The notes under the pieces are model-generated. The model searched no databases, was not told where the DNA came from, and saw only the letters and a program-made list of their open reading frames with translations. Shown piece by piece: positions 47,132 to 58,035 of a stretch of 64,000 nt of DNA. The position numbers and the translations under genes are program-made. This DNA comes from Vreelandella glaciei. Lineage in GTDB: Bacteria > Pseudomonadota > Gammaproteobacteria > Pseudomonadales > Halomonadaceae. The DNA lies in the NCBI RefSeq assembly GCF_013415125.1, contig NZ_JACCDE010000004.1:124001-188000 (forward strand), given 5' to 3'. The number at the start of each line of letters is the position of its first letter. Positions within the stretch are counted from its first letter, which is position 1.

Positions 47132-49408
47132 ATGCTGAGCAAAGAACTTGAAATGACCCTGAACACGGCCTTTACCGTGGCCCGCTCCAAGCGCCACGAG
47201 TTTATGACCGTTGAGCACCTGCTGCTAGCGTTGCTGGATAATGCCTCAGCGGTAGACGTACTGAAGGCATGCGGGGCTAACCTCGACAAGCTGCGGTCCG
47301 GTCTGCAGGATTTTATCAACTCGACCACCCCGCTGATCCCAGAGGGTCAGGGTGATCGTGAAACACAGCCCACGCTCGGATTTCAACGCGTTTTACAGCG
47401 TGCGGTTTTCCATGTTCAGTCATCTGGTAAGAGCGAAGTATCCGGCGCGAATGTGCTGGTGGCTATCTTCTCTGAACAAGAGAGCCAGGCGGTTTACTTC
47501 CTTAAGCAGCAAAGCGTAGCCCGCGTTGACGCGGTGAATTACATTGCCCACGGTATCTCTAAAGTGGCTGGTCATGGCCCATCTCCTTCGCCCTCTTCAT
47601 CAGAAAATGAAGACGCGGAAGAGGGAAGCAACGAAGGTGCTGCACACCCGCTTACTGGTTATGCCACTAATTTGAACGAGCAGGCGCGGCTGGGCAAAAT
47701 CGATCCGTTGATTGGCCGAGATCACGAGCTTGAGCGCGTCGTTCAGATATTGGCGCGGCGGCGCAAAAATAACCCGCTGTTGGTCGGTGAGGCGGGCGTA
47801 GGTAAAACCGCGATTGCTGAAGGTTTGGCCAAGCGTATTGTTGAAAAAGACGTACCCGATGTCATTGCCGATGCAGTGGTTTACTCGCTCGATATGGGCG
47901 CGTTGCTAGCAGGCACCAAATACCGCGGTGATTTTGAAAAACGTCTTAAGAGCCTGCTGGGTGAGCTGCGCAAGCAGCCCAATGCGGTGTTGTTTATCGA
48001 TGAAATTCATACCGTCATTGGTGCGGGTGCCGCCTCCGGCGGTGTGATGGATGCGTCGAACCTGCTTAAGCCGCTGCTCTCTTCGGGCGAGCTACGCTGC
48101 ATTGGTTCAACCACGTTCCAGGAATTCCGCGGTATCTTTGAAAAAGACCGTGCGTTAGCGCGCCGTTTCCAGAAAGTGGACGTAATGGCGCCGTCGGTGG
48201 ATGACACCATCAAGATCCTCAAAGGTCTACGTTCACGCTTTGAAGAGCACCATGAGCTTAAATACACCGACGGTGCATTAGAAAGCGCAGCGCGGTTGGC
48301 GGACCGCTATATCAATGATCGCTTCCTGCCTGACAAAGCGATTGACGTGATTGACGAGGCAGGCGCTCACCAGCGGCTATTACCGCCGGAAATGCGCGCT
48401 AAAACAATCGACGTTGAGCAAGTAGAAGCCGTCGTGGCCTCTATTGCGCGTATTCCACCGAAGAGTGTTTCAAGCTCTGATCGTAAGCTGCTTGAAAAGC
48501 TCGACCGTGACCTGAAAATGTTGGTGTTTGGTCAGGATGAGGCGATTGATAGTCTCTCTGCGGCTATTAAGCTGTCCCGGGCAGGGCTTAAAGCGCCCGA
48601 CAAGCCGGTGGGTAGCTTCTTGTTTGCTGGTCCCACCGGGGTGGGTAAAACCGAAGTGGCCAAGCAGCTTGCGCATATTATGGGCATTGAGCTGGTTCGC
48701 TTTGATATGTCGGAGTACATGGAACGTCATACCGTATCGCGTCTGATTGGTGCGCCCCCAGGTTATGTTGGTTATGACCAAGGTGGCCTGTTAACTGAAG
48801 CGGTCACTAAACAGCCGCACTGTGTGCTGTTGTTAGATGAGATTGAAAAAGCGCACCCGGAAGTCTTCAACCTGCTGCTGCAGGTGATGGATCACGGTCG
48901 CTTAACGGATAATAACGGGCGCGAAGCGGATTTCCGCCACGTTATCCTGATTATGACCTCTAACGCCGGTGCCGAGCAGGCCTCGCGTCGTTCGATTGGT
49001 TTCCAGCATCAAGACCACTCGACCGATGCCATGGAAGTGATCCGCCGCACGTTCTCGCCAGAGTTCCGCAATCGCCTGGATAGCATTATCCAGTTCCACT
49101 CACTGCCGGTTTCTGTTGTACGCAACGTGGTCGACAAGTTCTTGATAGAACTGCAGGCGCAGTTGGATGAGAAACGTGTTCAGTTGGATGTGGACGACAT
49201 GGCGCGGGATTGGCTGGCCGACAAAGGCTATGATCCTGATATGGGTGCACGCCCAATGGCGCGCCTTATTCAAGAGAAGCTGAAGAAGCCGTTAGCCGAG
49301 ATGATTCTGTTTGGTGAATTGGCTGATCAGGGTGGCATTGTTCATGTCAGCCTGGAAGAAGGCGAACTGCACCTTGCCACAGAAACGGAAATGGCTGATG
49401 CGCCCTGA
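47132..49408 (+). CDS. clpA: ATP-dependent Clp protease ATP-binding subunit ClpA
   Basis: 758 residues, the same length as E. coli ClpA. Double Clp_N repeat (1-145) that docks ClpS, a linker rich in Ser, Glu and Asp, AAA module 1 (Walker [11 protein letters not shown], Walker [11 protein letters not shown]), AAA module 2 (Walker [11 protein letters not shown], Walker [11 protein letters not shown]) and the ClpP-binding IGF loop in [16 protein letters not shown]. Hexameric unfoldase of ClpAP. Ribosome site AAGGGG. A terminator hairpin follows. Confidence 0.97.
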   Translation: MLSKELEMTLNTAFTVARSKRHEFMTVEHLLLALLDNASAVDVLKACGANLDKLRSGLQDFINSTTPLIPEGQGDRETQPTLGFQRVLQRAVFHVQSSGKSEVSGANVLVAIFSEQESQAVYFLKQQSVARVDAVNYIAHGISKVAGHGPSPSPSSSENEDAEEGSNEGAAHPLTGYATNLNEQARLGKIDPLIGRDHELERVVQILARRRKNNPLLVGEAGVGKTAIAEGLAKRIVEKDVPDVIADAVVYSLDMGALLAGTKYRGDFEKRLKSLLGELRKQPNAVLFIDEIHTVIGAGAASGGVMDASNLLKPLLSSGELRCIGSTTFQEFRGIFEKDRALARRFQKVDVMAPSVDDTIKILKGLRSRFEEHHELKYTDGALESAARLADRYINDRFLPDKAIDVIDEAGAHQRLLPPEMRAKTIDVEQVEAVVASIARIPPKSVSSSDRKLLEKLDRDLKMLVFGQDEAIDSLSAAIKLSRAGLKAPDKPVGSFLFAGPTGVGKTEVAKQLAHIMGIELVRFDMSEYMERHTVSRLIGAPPGYVGYDQGGLLTEAVTKQPHCVLLLDEIEKAHPEVFNLLLQVMDHGRLTDNNGREADFRHVILIMTSNAGAEQASRRSIGFQHQDHSTDAMEVIRRTFSPEFRNRLDSIIQFHSLPVSVVRNVVDKFLIELQAQLDEKRVQLDVDDMARDWLADKGYDPDMGARPMARLIQEKLKKPLAEMILFGELADQGGIVHVSLEEGELHLATETEMADAP

Positions 49409-49466
49409 AAAGGGCGCTAAGGCGCTCTAAAGTCAATCACGCTTGTTTGCAAACAGCCAAAACGCA

Positions 49467-49500
49467 GCGCCCTGTCATTGACGGGGCGTTGTCGTTTTTA
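49467..49500 (+). terminator. Terminator of clpA
   Basis: A 10-bp stem with two G-U pairs (GCGCCCTGTC / ATT / GACGGGGCGT), then TGTCGTTTTTA. Confidence 0.75.
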
Positions 49501-49593
49501 GCGAACAGCCATTGACGCTGATCGGCGCTGTCGTTAAAGACAGACTAGCGGGAACCAGTTGAGATCAGCCGAACGCGTTAACGGTGCAACGAC

Positions 49594-49812
49594 TTAGCGC
49601 GAACGGTATACGATACGGCCTTTAGAAAGATCGTAAGGTGTTAGCTCTACTTTTACCTTATCGCCGGTCAGAATGCGGATGTAGTTTTTGCGCATTTTGC
49701 CAGAGATGTGAGCGGTAACAACGTGACCGTTTTCCAGCTCAACACGAAACATGGTGTTCGGAAGGGTATCGACGATAACGCCTTCCATTTCAATATGATC
49801 TTCGCGTGCCAT
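49594..49812 (-). CDS. infA: Translation initiation factor IF-1
   Basis: 72-residue S1/OB-fold protein that occupies the ribosomal A site during initiation. Typical sequence [19 protein letters not shown]...[17 protein letters not shown]...RGRIVYR, here with a Ser-Lys-Gly-Arg variant. Normal length. Minus strand, with its own leader, beside clpA as in pseudomonads and E. coli. Confidence 0.98.
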   Translation of the reverse strand: MAREDHIEMEGVIVDTLPNTMFRVELENGHVVTAHISGKMRKNYIRILTGDKVKVELTPYDLSKGRIVYRSR

Positions 49813-49943
49813 ATAGGCATGTCCTCACTTATGAGTTAGTAATGTAATAATCGGTCAGAATTTGAGTGCCGCTAGGTGGGCACCCAAGAAACAGCGCTAT
49901 ATTGTGCCGTAAGCCTGCCGTCAAGGCAAAAAAGCTGACGTCT

Positions 49944-50678
49944 TTAGCGAATTAATTGCCGCCAATGGCGCCCATCAAGAATTTCTAGCGGCGCAAAAGC
50001 CTGTTTGTAGCGCATCTTACGGCACTCTTCGATCCAATACCCTAAATATAGGTGCGGAAGCGCTTTTTGTCGGCTGAGCTCTACCAGTTGGAGAATGGCA
50101 AAAGTACCGAGTGAGCGCTTATCCAGTTCCTCGCTAACGGCAAAGAAGGTGTAGATGGCGGATAGGCCATGCTCCAGTTGGTCAAAGGCAGCCACGCCGA
50201 CCAGTTCGTCGTGAAGGTACATTTCCATGAGATGAGCATAGGGCTCATCAAGGGTGAGAAACGTGCGGTACTGTTCACGACTGGGCGGATACATATCACC
50301 GTCAGCATGGCGCTGACGAATATAATCAGCGTAAAGCGAGTAGTGGGTGGATGCAAAGTAAGCGGGCATGATGCGGATGCTAATATCGGCATTGCGACGC
50401 CAGATTTTACGCTGTGTGCGATTGGACTCAAACCGCTCAACTGGAATGCGCACCGAGCGGCAGGCGTTGCATCCTTCGCAGTGAGGACGGTATAGATGAC
50501 GCCCGCTGCGACGAAACCCTAGCAGTGCCAGCGAGTCATAGACGCCAGGCACAGGTGACTCCTGAGGGTCGAGGAACAGCGTCGTCGCTTCTCTGCCGGG
50601 TAAATAGCTGCAAGAATGAGGCACGGTAAGAAAGAAGCGCAAATCCCGCACCGGGCGACGCGGAGTGTTACTACTCAC
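49944..50678 (-). CDS. bpt: Aspartate/glutamate leucyltransferase (Bpt)
   Basis: 244-residue ATE/Bpt-family transferase that attaches Leu from Leu-tRNA to proteins starting with Asp or Glu, making them ClpS substrates. Conserved CEGCNACRSVRIPVERF with the Cys motif (C-x2-C-x-A-C-R type), and GYWIEECRKMRYK near the C terminus. Follows aat by 36 nt; both transferases form an operon next to clpS-clpA. Confidence 0.95.
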   Translation of the reverse strand: MSSNTPRRPVRDLRFFLTVPHSCSYLPGREATTLFLDPQESPVPGVYDSLALLGFRRSGRHLYRPHCEGCNACRSVRIPVERFESNRTQRKIWRRNADISIRIMPAYFASTHYSLYADYIRQRHADGDMYPPSREQYRTFLTLDEPYAHLMEMYLHDELVGVAAFDQLEHGLSAIYTFFAVSEELDKRSLGTFAILQLVELSRQKALPHLYLGYWIEECRKMRYKQAFAPLEILDGRHWRQLIR

Positions 50679-50714
50679 AGCTTGCCTCCTGGGTGAAACA
50701 GAATGAGTTCATCT

Positions 50715-51461
50715 CTAATCGTTAGCCTCAGTAGCAATCGCCTTCAGCCACAGCGATGCAGGAACAGCCGGTATTTCAACGGGTGATGAGGGTAACGTAA
50801 ACGCCTTATCGGGTAACCAGTTTTTAAGATAGTTGATGAATGCCTCGCGAGCGACTGTAATAGCGCCCAGGCTGGCCAAGTGAGGGGTATGCATTTGGCA
50901 GTCGATGAGCTTACCATCATGCTCGCGCATTGCCCTGGCTAGGTGGGCTAGCGCTACCTTGGAGGCATCTGGCGCGCGGGAGAACATCGATTCGCCAAAA
51001 AACACCGGCCCCATTGCGATGCCATACAGGCCACCTACCAACTGTCCGTTTTGATGGACTTCAATGCTATGGGCAATGCCGAGCGTATTCAGCTGGCTGT
51101 AAGCGTCGCGCATTTCGGCAGTGATCCAGGTGCCGCCTGCTGCTTCGCGTGGGGCGGCACAGGCCTGAATAACCTGATCGAAGTGTTGATCCAGGGTGAT
51201 ATGGAAGCCACCATGGCGTAATCGCTTGGTCAGGCTACGACGCTGCTTAAATTGCTCGGGTAGGAGTATCATGCGCGGGTCTGGACTCCACCATAAAATG
51301 GGGTCGTCGTCGCTGAACCACGGAAAGATTCCCCGCCGGTAGGCTTCTACCAGCCAAACGGGGGAAAGCTCTCCACCGGCTGCCAGCAGGCCGTTGGGGG
51401 AATCCAGGGCCTTAGCGGTGGTTGGAAAGTTAGGATATGGCGAGGAAAGCCAAGGTAGCAT
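50715..51461 (-). CDS. aat: Leucyl/phenylalanyl-tRNA-protein transferase (Aat)
   Basis: 248-residue transferase that adds Leu or Phe to N-terminal Lys or Arg, creating N-degrons. Family marks: LLAAGGELSPVWLVEAYRRGIFPWF, WWSPDPRMILLP, GGLYGIAMGPVFFGESMFS. GTWIT...YSQLNTLGIAHSIE is also conserved. First gene of aat-bpt; divergent from ftsK. Confidence 0.97.
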   Translation of the reverse strand: MLPWLSSPYPNFPTTAKALDSPNGLLAAGGELSPVWLVEAYRRGIFPWFSDDDPILWWSPDPRMILLPEQFKQRRSLTKRLRHGGFHITLDQHFDQVIQACAAPREAAGGTWITAEMRDAYSQLNTLGIAHSIEVHQNGQLVGGLYGIAMGPVFFGESMFSRAPDASKVALAHLARAMREHDGKLIDCQMHTPHLASLGAITVAREAFINYLKNWLPDKAFTLPSSPVEIPAVPASLWLKAIATEAND

Positions 51462-51504
51462 TACTTGCTCCTGTTGCTACGTGCTTTTACTAAGCTCTTG
51501 AGAT

Positions 51505-51530
51505 GAGTTCTTGTACTGAGTTCTTGTACT
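51505..51530. repeat. 13-bp tandem repeat in aat/ftsK divergent region
   Basis: GAGTTCTTGTACT occurs twice in direct succession (51505-51517, 51518-51530), with a decayed copy (GCTCTTGAGAT) just before. It lies between the divergent starts of aat and ftsK and may include a promoter element; no known operator matches. Confidence 0.7.
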
Positions 51531-51631
51531 GAGCGCTTAGATAACAGCTCTGTGACGGCGGAAGGATGCTCGGTATCATGCAAACTCGCAAGTGGATTAA
51601 AGACGCCATTGAGGTGCAAAGGGAGAGTCGC

Positions 51632-54600
51632 TTGAAAGTGAATAAAGCAGTCAACAAGCGAACGCAGCGTAGCGCGCGTCAAACACCACCATCGGCTTCT
51701 TCTGCGCGTGTTAACGCCGCAAAGGATCAGGCTCGCCGTTTTGGCCTGCGCTTACAAGGCTCCGTGCGCGAAGGCGTAGTGGTGTTACTGCTAGCGCTGT
51801 GTGTGTTTTTATTATTAGCCTTATTTAGTTATCACTCCTCTGATCCAGGCTGGTCTTACCAAGGGCCGGAAACGGAAATCCGTAACTGGATGGGGCAGGT
51901 GGGGGCCTGGTTAGCCGATGTTCTCTATTCACTGCTAGGGGCCAGTGCGCTGTGGTGGCCGGGGATGTTCGGTTTCGCCGCTTGGTGGCTGATTCGATCG
52001 CGCCAGGTACGTTTTGAGCTCGACCCGGTTGCGATTGCCGTCCACGCGGGCGGGTTAATATTGCTTATTTTTGGCACTACTATGCTGGGGGCTCTTCACT
52101 TTTATCATCCTGACAGCATGCTGCCCTATGCCTCTGGCGGCATTTTAGGGGAAGGCTTGGTCGGTGCATTAAGACCTTTAGTAGGCAGTGGCGGCGTTGG
52201 GTTAATCGCCGCGGCGCTTATTTTAAGCGGCTTTCCGCTGTTTAGTGGCATGTCATGGTTGCAGGTGGCGGATGAGCTCGGTAAGCGTATATGTTGCCTG
52301 GGCGGCTGGCTATCGGCTCGTCGGCAGACAAAACGCATGCGCGCAGCGCAGCGAGCGGCCGCGAAAACCGCCCCTGCGGCGAAGTCTCAAGTAAAACCCG
52401 AGCTAGCTCCCAAAGCTTCATATGTTGAGGATAAACCTGCTGAAGCCAAGCCTGCTGACGTTAAGCCTACGGAAGCTAAGCCGACTGCTGAATCGGTAGG
52501 TGTAGGTAAAAGTGCCACGGGTCGCGAACGGCGCGAGCCAGGTTTCTCCATGCCGTTTGATAACAGTGTCACCGACCATTCAGCCGCTACTGAACACAGC
52601 AGCGAGACCACCGATACCTCGATTCCCTGGGAAGCCGCGGCTTTTTCAAGCAATAAGCACGTGCCCGCTAAATCACCGGCCGCTACCGAGGAGCCAGCAG
52701 TGTCGGCGCCTGCAAAGGCGTCAGTGCCGCCAGTAGATAAATCCGCAGAAGAGGCGGAGGTGCCGGCACCCCCTGCGCCGCGAGAAAATGCCTTTGTCCA
52801 GGCAGAGGAGCCGGCAGCAGTGCCTGAGCCCGTTCCCAAGGAAAACGATGAGCCCAAGGAAGCCGACGTCTCCTTCCCACTACGCGCCTCGCGTCAGGAA
52901 GAGTCGCCAGCATCTGCTGCAAGTAACTTCTTTGTCAGCGACGAAGCGCCTGATGAGAAAACGCATACTCAGTCAGCGCCTGCTGAACGCCGCAGTGAGC
53001 CGACACTCAGCGAGTCACCTGAGCCTGTTTCTAGGCGCGCCATGGAGCCTGAGCCCGCACGTAAACCGGAGCGTGTGGCTGAAGTCGTCCCGGAGCCAGT
53101 GTGGGACGACGAAGAGCTGGACGACGAGTTGTACCAGCCAGAGGAGCCAAGCGAACCAGCACCAGTGCCTACGCCAGCAGCACGCCAAGAGCCCACTTTC
53201 TCGCCCGATGTTCAAGCGCAAGAATCTGACGAAGGCCCCGCGCTGTGGACCGTGGAGCATTTGCAGAGCCAGCGGCCTGCCTTTGAGACCCTGGACGAGC
53301 CCGAAGGCGATGTACCGAGCTTACAACTGCTGACTCCTGCTGAACCGCATCAGCCTAATTACAGCGATGAACAGTTGGCCGACATGGCCGAGCTGCTTGA
53401 AGTGCGGTTGCGCGAATACGGTGTTAAGGCGGAAGTCGTCGATACCTGGCCTGGGCCGGTGATTACCCGCTTTGAGATTAAGCCGGCGGCGGGTGTGAAG
53501 GTTTCCAAGATCAGCAACCTTGCCAAAGATTTGGCGCGTTCGCTGATGGTCAAGAGCGTGCGAGTGGTCGAGGTTATTCCTGGCCGTCCCACGGTGGGTA
53601 TTGAAATACCTAACCCCAATCGGGCCATGATTCGTCTGCGCGAAGTGATCGATTCTGACCGCTACCAGCAGGAAACCTCGCCGCTGACCATGGCGCTGGG
53701 TCAGGATATTGGCGGCAGCCCCGTGGTGGCCAACCTGGGTAAGATGCCTCATTTATTGGTAGCCGGTACCACTGGGTCAGGTAAGTCAGTGGGCGTTAAC
53801 GCCATGCTGATCTCGATGCTGCTCAAGGCGAAGCCCAGCGAGCTGAAGCTGATCATGGTCGACCCCAAAATGCTGGAGCTGTCGGTCTACGATGGTATCC
53901 CCCATTTGTTGGCGCCAGTGGTCACCGATATGAAAGAGGCGGCCAACAGCCTGCGCTGGTGTGTGGCTGAGATGGAGCGCCGCTATAAGCTGATGGCGGC
54001 GATGGGGGTGCGGAACATCGCGGGCTTTAATGGACGCTTGGATGAAGCAGAGCGCGCTGGTGCCCAGGTGGCGGATCCTTTATGGGAGCCACAGCCCTGG
54101 GAAGTGCACCAGCCGCACCCCGTGCTGGAAAAGCTGCCCTATATCGTGGTGGTAATCGACGAATTTGCTGACATGTTCATGATCGTCGGCAAAAAGGTCG
54201 AAGAGCTGATTGCCCGCCTGGCACAAAAGGCGCGAGCCGCGGGTATCCATTTGATTCTGGCTACCCAGCGGCCCTCGGTGGATGTTGTAACGGGTCTGAT
54301 CAAAGCCAACATTCCTTCGCGGATGGCGTTTCAGGTTTCCTCGCGCATCGATTCGCGCACCATTCTTGACCAGGGCGGTGCTGAAAGCCTGTTGGGGCAT
54401 GGTGATATGCTCTACCTGCCTGCGGGCTCTGGGCCACCTAATCGTATCCACGGAGCCTTTGTCGATGATGATGAAGTGCACCGGGTGGTCGATGACTGGA
54501 AGCGTCGGGGCGCACCGGAGTATATCGAAGAGATCCTCTCAGGGGGCGTCTCAGCCGATGCCTTGACCGGCCTTGAAGCCGAAGGGGGCGATAGTGACGA

Positions 54601-54808
54601 TGCCGAACAGGATGCGCTTTATGATGAAGCTATCCAGTTTGTCACTGAAACACGCAAAGCCTCGATTTCTGCCGTCCAGCGCCGCTTCAAGATCGGCTAT
54701 AACCGGGCCGCTCGTTTAGTGGAGGCGATGGAGGGTGCCGGTGTGGTGACCTCCATGGGCTCTAACGGCGCACGCGAAGTACTTGCGCCGCCGCCGGTAG
54801 GCCACTAG
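51632..54808 (+). CDS. ftsK: DNA translocase FtsK
   Basis: About 1,058 residues. N-terminal membrane domain with four helices (about residues 38-215 of this reading), a long Pro/Glu/Ala/Lys linker with imperfect AKP-x-EAKP repeats, the alpha-beta motor (Walker [13 protein letters not shown], Walker [14 protein letters not shown]) and a C-terminal gamma winged helix ([24 protein letters not shown]) that reads KOPS. FtsK segregates terminus DNA and activates XerCD. Start: TTG 51632 has GGGAG six nt upstream; in-frame ATGs at 51566 and 51578 give 1,080 or 1,076 residues and remain possible. Confidence 0.93.
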   Translation: MKVNKAVNKRTQRSARQTPPSASSARVNAAKDQARRFGLRLQGSVREGVVVLLLALCVFLLLALFSYHSSDPGWSYQGPETEIRNWMGQVGAWLADVLYSLLGASALWWPGMFGFAAWWLIRSRQVRFELDPVAIAVHAGGLILLIFGTTMLGALHFYHPDSMLPYASGGILGEGLVGALRPLVGSGGVGLIAAALILSGFPLFSGMSWLQVADELGKRICCLGGWLSARRQTKRMRAAQRAAAKTAPAAKSQVKPELAPKASYVEDKPAEAKPADVKPTEAKPTAESVGVGKSATGRERREPGFSMPFDNSVTDHSAATEHSSETTDTSIPWEAAAFSSNKHVPAKSPAATEEPAVSAPAKASVPPVDKSAEEAEVPAPPAPRENAFVQAEEPAAVPEPVPKENDEPKEADVSFPLRASRQEESPASAASNFFVSDEAPDEKTHTQSAPAERRSEPTLSESPEPVSRRAMEPEPARKPERVAEVVPEPVWDDEELDDELYQPEEPSEPAPVPTPAARQEPTFSPDVQAQESDEGPALWTVEHLQSQRPAFETLDEPEGDVPSLQLLTPAEPHQPNYSDEQLADMAELLEVRLREYGVKAEVVDTWPGPVITRFEIKPAAGVKVSKISNLAKDLARSLMVKSVRVVEVIPGRPTVGIEIPNPNRAMIRLREVIDSDRYQQETSPLTMALGQDIGGSPVVANLGKMPHLLVAGTTGSGKSVGVNAMLISMLLKAKPSELKLIMVDPKMLELSVYDGIPHLLAPVVTDMKEAANSLRWCVAEMERRYKLMAAMGVRNIAGFNGRLDEAERAGAQVADPLWEPQPWEVHQPHPVLEKLPYIVVVIDEFADMFMIVGKKVEELIARLAQKARAAGIHLILATQRPSVDVVTGLIKANIPSRMAFQVSSRIDSRTILDQGGAESLLGHGDMLYLPAGSGPPNRIHGAFVDDDEVHRVVDDWKRRGAPEYIEEILSGGVSADALTGLEAEGGDSDDAEQDALYDEAIQFVTETRKASISAVQRRFKIGYNRAARLVEAMEGAGVVTSMGSNGAREVLAPPPVGH

Positions 54809-54913
54809 GCCAGCCGAATGGTCGCGAGCCAATGCTACCTCCCAAGGGTGCAAGTGGCTGGTTTTAAACGCCGGGTTGAATGGTGACAATTATGCAATAA
54901 GCGTGAAAGCCTT

Positions 54914-54942
54914 GCCGCGGGTGAAACCCTGCGGCGTTTTTT
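54914..54942 (+). terminator. Terminator of ftsK
   Basis: GCCGCGGG / TGAAA / CCCTGCGGC pairs with one bulged base and is followed by GTTTTTT. Confidence 0.8.
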
Positions 54943-55059
54943 ACGTCTTAACAACACATGGATGGTTAAGCCGACCTCACTGCTTGATTATTGAGCACTA
55001 ATTTTTGAGCAACCGTTTTGAATAGCCGTAATTTGGCAACGGTTGCCTAGGGAGATCAC

Positions 55060-55725
55060 ATGCGCGATACGCAAACAAAACGAACTTCATCGCTGGGCGC
55101 TTCACCCCTGGCATTAGCGGCAAGCGCCTTGGGTCTAACCTTTGGCGCCCCCGCATGGGCGGATGATGCAGCTGAGCGTTTGACCGAGCGATTAGATCCG
55201 CTTGAGCGTTATCAGGCCAATTTTGAGCAGCAGATTTTAGATGGCAGCGGCGATCGTCTTCAAAGTGCGCGCGGTGAAATGTGGCTTTCTCGCCCTGGTA
55301 TGCTGCGCTGGGAAGTAGAAGCACCCTATTCCCAGACTGTGGTTTCCGACGGAGACGATGTTTACATGTACGATCCCGACCTTGAACAAGTCACCGTTCA
55401 AGAGATGGATGATCGCGTCACCCATACCCCTGCGTTACTGCTGTCAGGAAGCGTGAACGATTTAACCGAAAGCTATGAGGTGTTTTACGAGCAGGAGGGG
55501 GGAGAAGATGTGTTTACCCTGGTACCTATCTCTGCCGATACGCTGTTTGAAGAGTTAAGCATGGTGTTTGATGCTGACACGCTAACCGAACTATGGATGA
55601 TGGATAGTACCGGCCAGCGTACCGCGATTACCTTTAGTAATATTACCCTCAATGGGGAGATTGCTTCAGACGTGTTTGATTTCGAGATTCCCGAAGGCAC
55701 TGACGTTATCCGCGAAGAGCTTTAA
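55060..55725 (+). CDS. lolA: Outer-membrane lipoprotein carrier protein LolA
   Basis: 221-residue periplasmic chaperone that ferries lipoproteins from LolCDE to LolB. Signal peptide with core LALAASALGLTFGA, cleaved after AWA near residue 32. LERYQANFEQQILDG, GEMWLSRPGMLRWEVEAPYSQTVVSDGDDVYMYDPDLEQV carry the family pattern, including the conserved RP-x-x-RW Arg. Position after ftsK and before convergent rarA is conserved among gammaproteobacteria. Confidence 0.94.
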   Translation: MRDTQTKRTSSLGASPLALAASALGLTFGAPAWADDAAERLTERLDPLERYQANFEQQILDGSGDRLQSARGEMWLSRPGMLRWEVEAPYSQTVVSDGDDVYMYDPDLEQVTVQEMDDRVTHTPALLLSGSVNDLTESYEVFYEQEGGEDVFTLVPISADTLFEELSMVFDADTLTELWMMDSTGQRTAITFSNITLNGEIASDVFDFEIPEGTDVIREEL

Positions 55726-55786
55726 TGGTGAAGGGGTAGTGGTAAAGAGTCAGCGGTTGATTGAGATTCGTAGTTAGGTAATAACC

Positions 55787-55810
55787 ATCAGGCGCCTTAG
55801 GGCGCCTGAT
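55787..55810. terminator. Hairpin shared by lolA and rarA ends
   Basis: A perfect 10-bp stem ATCAGGCGCC / TTAG / GGCGCCTGAT. The rarA stop codon (TTA on the plus strand, 55797-55799) is in the loop. U tracts are weak on both sides, so termination efficiency is uncertain. Confidence 0.6.
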
Positions 55811-57131
55811 CTGCTTCCTGGTCACGATTTTCCCGCCACGCCATAATTTCACCAAAGCGTTTCTCCTGACCAAAAGGGCTCGGCTTGAAGAAAGTAGTTT
55901 TAGGCAACTCTTCAGGCCAGCAGTCGTGGGCGCTACCTGCCGGGTAGCCGTCTGGCTCGTTGTGGGCGTAGCGATAGCCTTCACCATGCCCCAGCTGCTC
56001 CATTAGCTTGGTGGGGGCGTTGCGAAGGTAAGTTGGCACCTCCACCTGGGGTTGCTGGCTTACAAACTTTTTGGCCTCACTCCAGGCGCGATCAATGCGG
56101 TTGCTTTTGGGCGCCACCGCCAAGTGTATCGCTGCATGGGCAATTGCCCGCTGGCCTTCGTAATCTCCTAAACGCAGGTAGGCGTCCCAAGCGGCAATGA
56201 CCAGCGGTAGGGCGCGCGGGTCGGCATTGCCGACGTCTTCTGAGGCAATGGCAGTCAATCTGCGTACCACGTCCAGCGGGTCGCCACCGCCCTGCATAAA
56301 ACGCGCCATATACAGTAGTGCGGCATTAGGGCGTGATGAGCGTATCGATTTATGAATGGCCGAGAGCAGATCATAATAAGCGTCACCCTGCTTATCGAAA
56401 GCGCTGGCTTGGTGGCCAATCACATCCGCCAGTACGTCCTTATGGAGTACTTCACGGCCCGCTTCCTGGGTGGCGAAATCACACGCCGTTTCTAATAGCC
56501 CCAGCGCCCGACGGGCATCGCCTGCGCTGGCATGAGCCAACGCGTTTAACACCTCATCGTCAACGTGAATATCGCGTTTTCCCAGCCCTCGCTCAGCGTC
56601 ATTAAGCGCTTGACGCATCACTGTAATCAACTCATCCTGAGTGAGAGATTTCAACACGTAAACCCGTGCACGGGAGAGCAGCGCCGAGTTGACCTCAAAC
56701 GACGGATTTTCGGTAGTGGCACCAATCAGCGTGAGCAGCCCCGACTCTACATGGGGCAGGAGGGCATCCTGCTGGCTCTTGTTGAGGCGATGGATCTCAT
56801 CTAAAAAGAGGATGACCTTGGATGACATTTGCTGGGCACGTTCTACGACGGCACGAATCTCTTTCACCCCGGCCATCACCGCGCTGAGGTGCTCCAGGTG
56901 GGCTTGAGAGGCCCGGGCTAAAAGCTCTGCCAGCGTGGTCTTGCCCACCCCCGGCGGCCCCCATAGAATCATCGAACGCACAACGCCTGATTCCGCCATA
57001 CGGCGTAGCGGTTTATCCGGCCCCACCAACGCCTGTTGGCCTACGTAATCGTCCAATTGGCGTGGGCGCATACGAAAGGCTAGCGGGGCGTCTTCTGAAG
57101 GTGCTGCGTGGGCGCTATCAAAAAGGTCCAT
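55797..57131 (-). CDS. rarA: Replication-associated recombination protein RarA (MgsA)
   Basis: 444-residue AAA+ ATPase related to clamp loaders, acting at stalled forks. Walker [13 protein letters not shown], Walker [17 protein letters not shown], sensor 1 [19 protein letters not shown] with the Arg finger. [15 protein letters not shown] at the N terminus and the C-terminal tetramer domain ([17 protein letters not shown]). Start: ATG 57131 (MDLFDS) with GGAAG five nt upstream; a TTG at 57149 is not needed. Confidence 0.95.
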   Translation of the reverse strand: MDLFDSAHAAPSEDAPLAFRMRPRQLDDYVGQQALVGPDKPLRRMAESGVVRSMILWGPPGVGKTTLAELLARASQAHLEHLSAVMAGVKEIRAVVERAQQMSSKVILFLDEIHRLNKSQQDALLPHVESGLLTLIGATTENPSFEVNSALLSRARVYVLKSLTQDELITVMRQALNDAERGLGKRDIHVDDEVLNALAHASAGDARRALGLLETACDFATQEAGREVLHKDVLADVIGHQASAFDKQGDAYYDLLSAIHKSIRSSRPNAALLYMARFMQGGGDPLDVVRRLTAIASEDVGNADPRALPLVIAAWDAYLRLGDYEGQRAIAHAAIHLAVAPKSNRIDRAWSEAKKFVSQQPQVEVPTYLRNAPTKLMEQLGHGEGYRYAHNEPDGYPAGSAHDCWPEELPKTTFFKPSPFGQEKRFGEIMAWRENRDQEADQAP

Positions 57132-57368
57132 GTAAACTTCCGTTGTCAATCGGGGCGTAGAACTACTTATTGGTTACAAGTGTCTGTGGTAAAGCGCAGC
57201 TTGTCGAACTACCTTTGGCGTAACCTAACAGAAAGATGCGCTTGCTAGGATAACGCCATAGAGGCATTGTTAATGATAACCCCTGTTAGTTGCTATGCCC
57301 CTATGATTGCATGCCGTCAGCTTAATTAGGCAAAACGGCAGGCATGACACGATAAAGGAGACGGCTCA

Positions 57369-57914
57369 ATGTTAAACCAACTGCGTCTAGATCATGCCAA
57401 CATGGCCCGGATGCTTCATGTGCTACAGCTGAAGCAAAAAACGTTAGCACAGGGAGAACGGCCCAATTTCAAGCTGATGCGTGAGGTAGTCGATTACATT
57501 TTATCCTATATGGATGGTTTTGCCGCCCCGCTGGAAAAGGTCTGCGTTGAGCGGTTGCAGGCTAAAGCGCCCGACCATAGTGCGCTTACCGAACAGATGG
57601 CCAATGATTATCGTGAGTTAAAGCCTCGTCTGCAGCGTCTCTCCAGCGATATCGATATGATTCTGATGGACAATGTGCTGCCCATGGATCGTTTTGCTGA
57701 AGATCTAAAAGATTATTTAGAGGCGCATCGGGCCTACTTGCGCCACGAGCGTGAAGGGCTGTTCCCGCTAATTGATGAGCACTTTAGTCAAGAAGATATG
57801 GAAAAGCTTCGCGAGGCGCTTCCCGCCGGTGCGGAACAAGAGTTAGAGCGCCTGCAGCAAGCCTACCCCGAACTCTACGCCGAACTGCGAGGGGCTGATG
57901 TGCCCGCGGTATAG
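57369..57914 (+). CDS. Hemerythrin-like HHE protein lacking several metal ligands
   Basis: 181-residue four-helix HHE-cation-binding relative. Helix 1 keeps LRLDHANM (His9). In helix 2, where relatives have H-H-P-x-E, this protein has FAAPLE: Ala52 and Ala53 replace both His, Glu56 remains. In helix 3 the usual E-H-R-E-L is DYREL, with Tyr81 for His. Helix 4 keeps His120 and His126-Glu127. A di-iron site as in typical members should not form, so oxygen or iron sensing is doubtful. Ribosome site AAGGAG. Single gene with its own terminator. Confidence 0.8.
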   Translation: MLNQLRLDHANMARMLHVLQLKQKTLAQGERPNFKLMREVVDYILSYMDGFAAPLEKVCVERLQAKAPDHSALTEQMANDYRELKPRLQRLSSDIDMILMDNVLPMDRFAEDLKDYLEAHRAYLRHEREGLFPLIDEHFSQEDMEKLREALPAGAEQELERLQQAYPELYAELRGADVPAV

Positions 57915-57962
57915 CCAGGAAAAACGACTTAAGCGGGTAGCGACAATCAATAAATTCATAGG

Positions 57963-57993
57963 CGGGGCATGCTAAACTGGCGGCCCCGTTTTT
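57963..57993 (+). terminator. Terminator of the hemerythrin-like gene
   Basis: CGGGGC / 14-nt loop / GCCCCG followed by TTTTTA. Confidence 0.7.
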
Positions 57994-58035
57994 ATTGGGT
58001 GTCAGTTTAACCATCGACCAGCTCGGCGCTGATGA

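Noticed and set aside
52387..52857. Ser/Gly/Ala-rich minus-strand frame opposite the FtsK linker
   Set aside because: A shadow of the low-complexity Pro/Glu/Ala linker; such linkers leave all frames open.
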